From NCBI RefSeq assembly GCF_023740735.1, contig NZ_JAMRXH010000002.1, positions 496,001 through 560,000 of the forward strand: a DNA stretch of 64,000 bases. Reading direction: 5' to 3'. This document shows, one piece after another, positions 63,987 through 64,000 of the stretch (the first letter of the stretch is position 1; the number at the start of each line of letters is the position of its first letter). The DNA is from Nocardia sp. CDC159 (lineage in GTDB: Bacteria > Actinomycetota > Actinomycetes > Mycobacteriales > Mycobacteriaceae). The notes beneath the pieces were generated by a model. It made no database searches and had not been told where the DNA came from. It worked only from the letters and a program-made list of their open reading frames with translations. The position numbers were made by a program, and so were the translations under genes.

Positions 63987-64000
63987 GTTTCCGACAATGC

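Overview
The window is a high-GC chromosomal segment from a mycolic-acid actinobacterium, most probably Nocardia or a close relative. GTG and TTG starts are frequent and stop/start overlaps are common. The genes include a WhiB regulator, a PonA2-type penicillin-binding protein and a MarP protease. From about 13.9 kb to 57.5 kb the gene order follows the Mycobacterium tuberculosis block Rv3644c to Rv3685c as I remember it: holB, topA, cspA, a DEAD/DEAH helicase, the tad/ssd cluster, an SerB-like HAD protein, dppABCD, acs, ephE, marP, a Nudix protein, a thioredoxin-like protein, nth, crp, a metallo-beta-lactamase, RidA, two ArsA-like ATPases, whiB4, ponA2, a metallophosphoesterase and a P450. 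Differences from that block include an inserted nhaA and a DinB-fold gene between holB and topA.

Region 1 (1-2213) holds a serine hydrolase cut by the window edge, a decayed tandem copy of its 3' end, a YegP-like small protein and a secreted protein. Region 2 (2214-13900) is an integrated element of about 11.7 kb. It is bounded by a 37-bp direct repeat that is the 3' end of tRNA-Thr(CGT), and the tRNA stays intact at the right end. The element encodes a tyrosine integrase, an excisionase-like HTH protein, two XRE-type regulators, a primase-polymerase coupled to a P-loop helicase-like protein, and three small unknown proteins. Its cargo is an EspC-like protein, a WXG100-like large protein and a membrane protein, which looks like a type VII secretion effector cassette. 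I see no FtsK/TraSA-like translocase, so it appears able to excise and replicate but not to conjugate on its own.

Region 3 (13.9-22.0 kb) carries DNA maintenance genes (holB, topA, the helicase) and cspA. Region 4 (22.3-28.4 kb) is a Flp/Tad pilus cluster on the minus strand. It is unusual because about 0.5-kb non-coding spacers, one of them a 78-bp-period tandem array, separate genes that normally abut. Region 5 (28.5-46.9 kb) runs through a hairpin-rich leader, a HAD phosphatase, a Fic-like degenerate protein, the dipeptide ABC importer, acetyl-CoA synthetase, NhaA, the MarP/Nudix/thioredoxin-like/Nth operon and Crp. Region 6 (47-57.5 kb) contains the ArsA-like pair, WhiB4, PonA2, YqeY, a metallophosphoesterase, a membrane protein and a P450. 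Region 7 (57.5-64 kb) is lineage-variable: tRNA-Pro(CGG), an NmrA-like reductase, an alpha/beta hydrolase, two membrane proteins with a divergent COG2345-type regulator and its likely palindromic operator, a BPL_N-like protein and an aldehyde dehydrogenase with a KstR-like site upstream.

The main candidate for a new biological system is the element in region 2, especially its EspC/effector/membrane-protein cassette and its replication module without a DNA translocase. Other things worth a look are the hairpin series before the HAD gene, the repeat arrays in the tad locus, and several enzyme-family proteins that lack a key catalytic residue.
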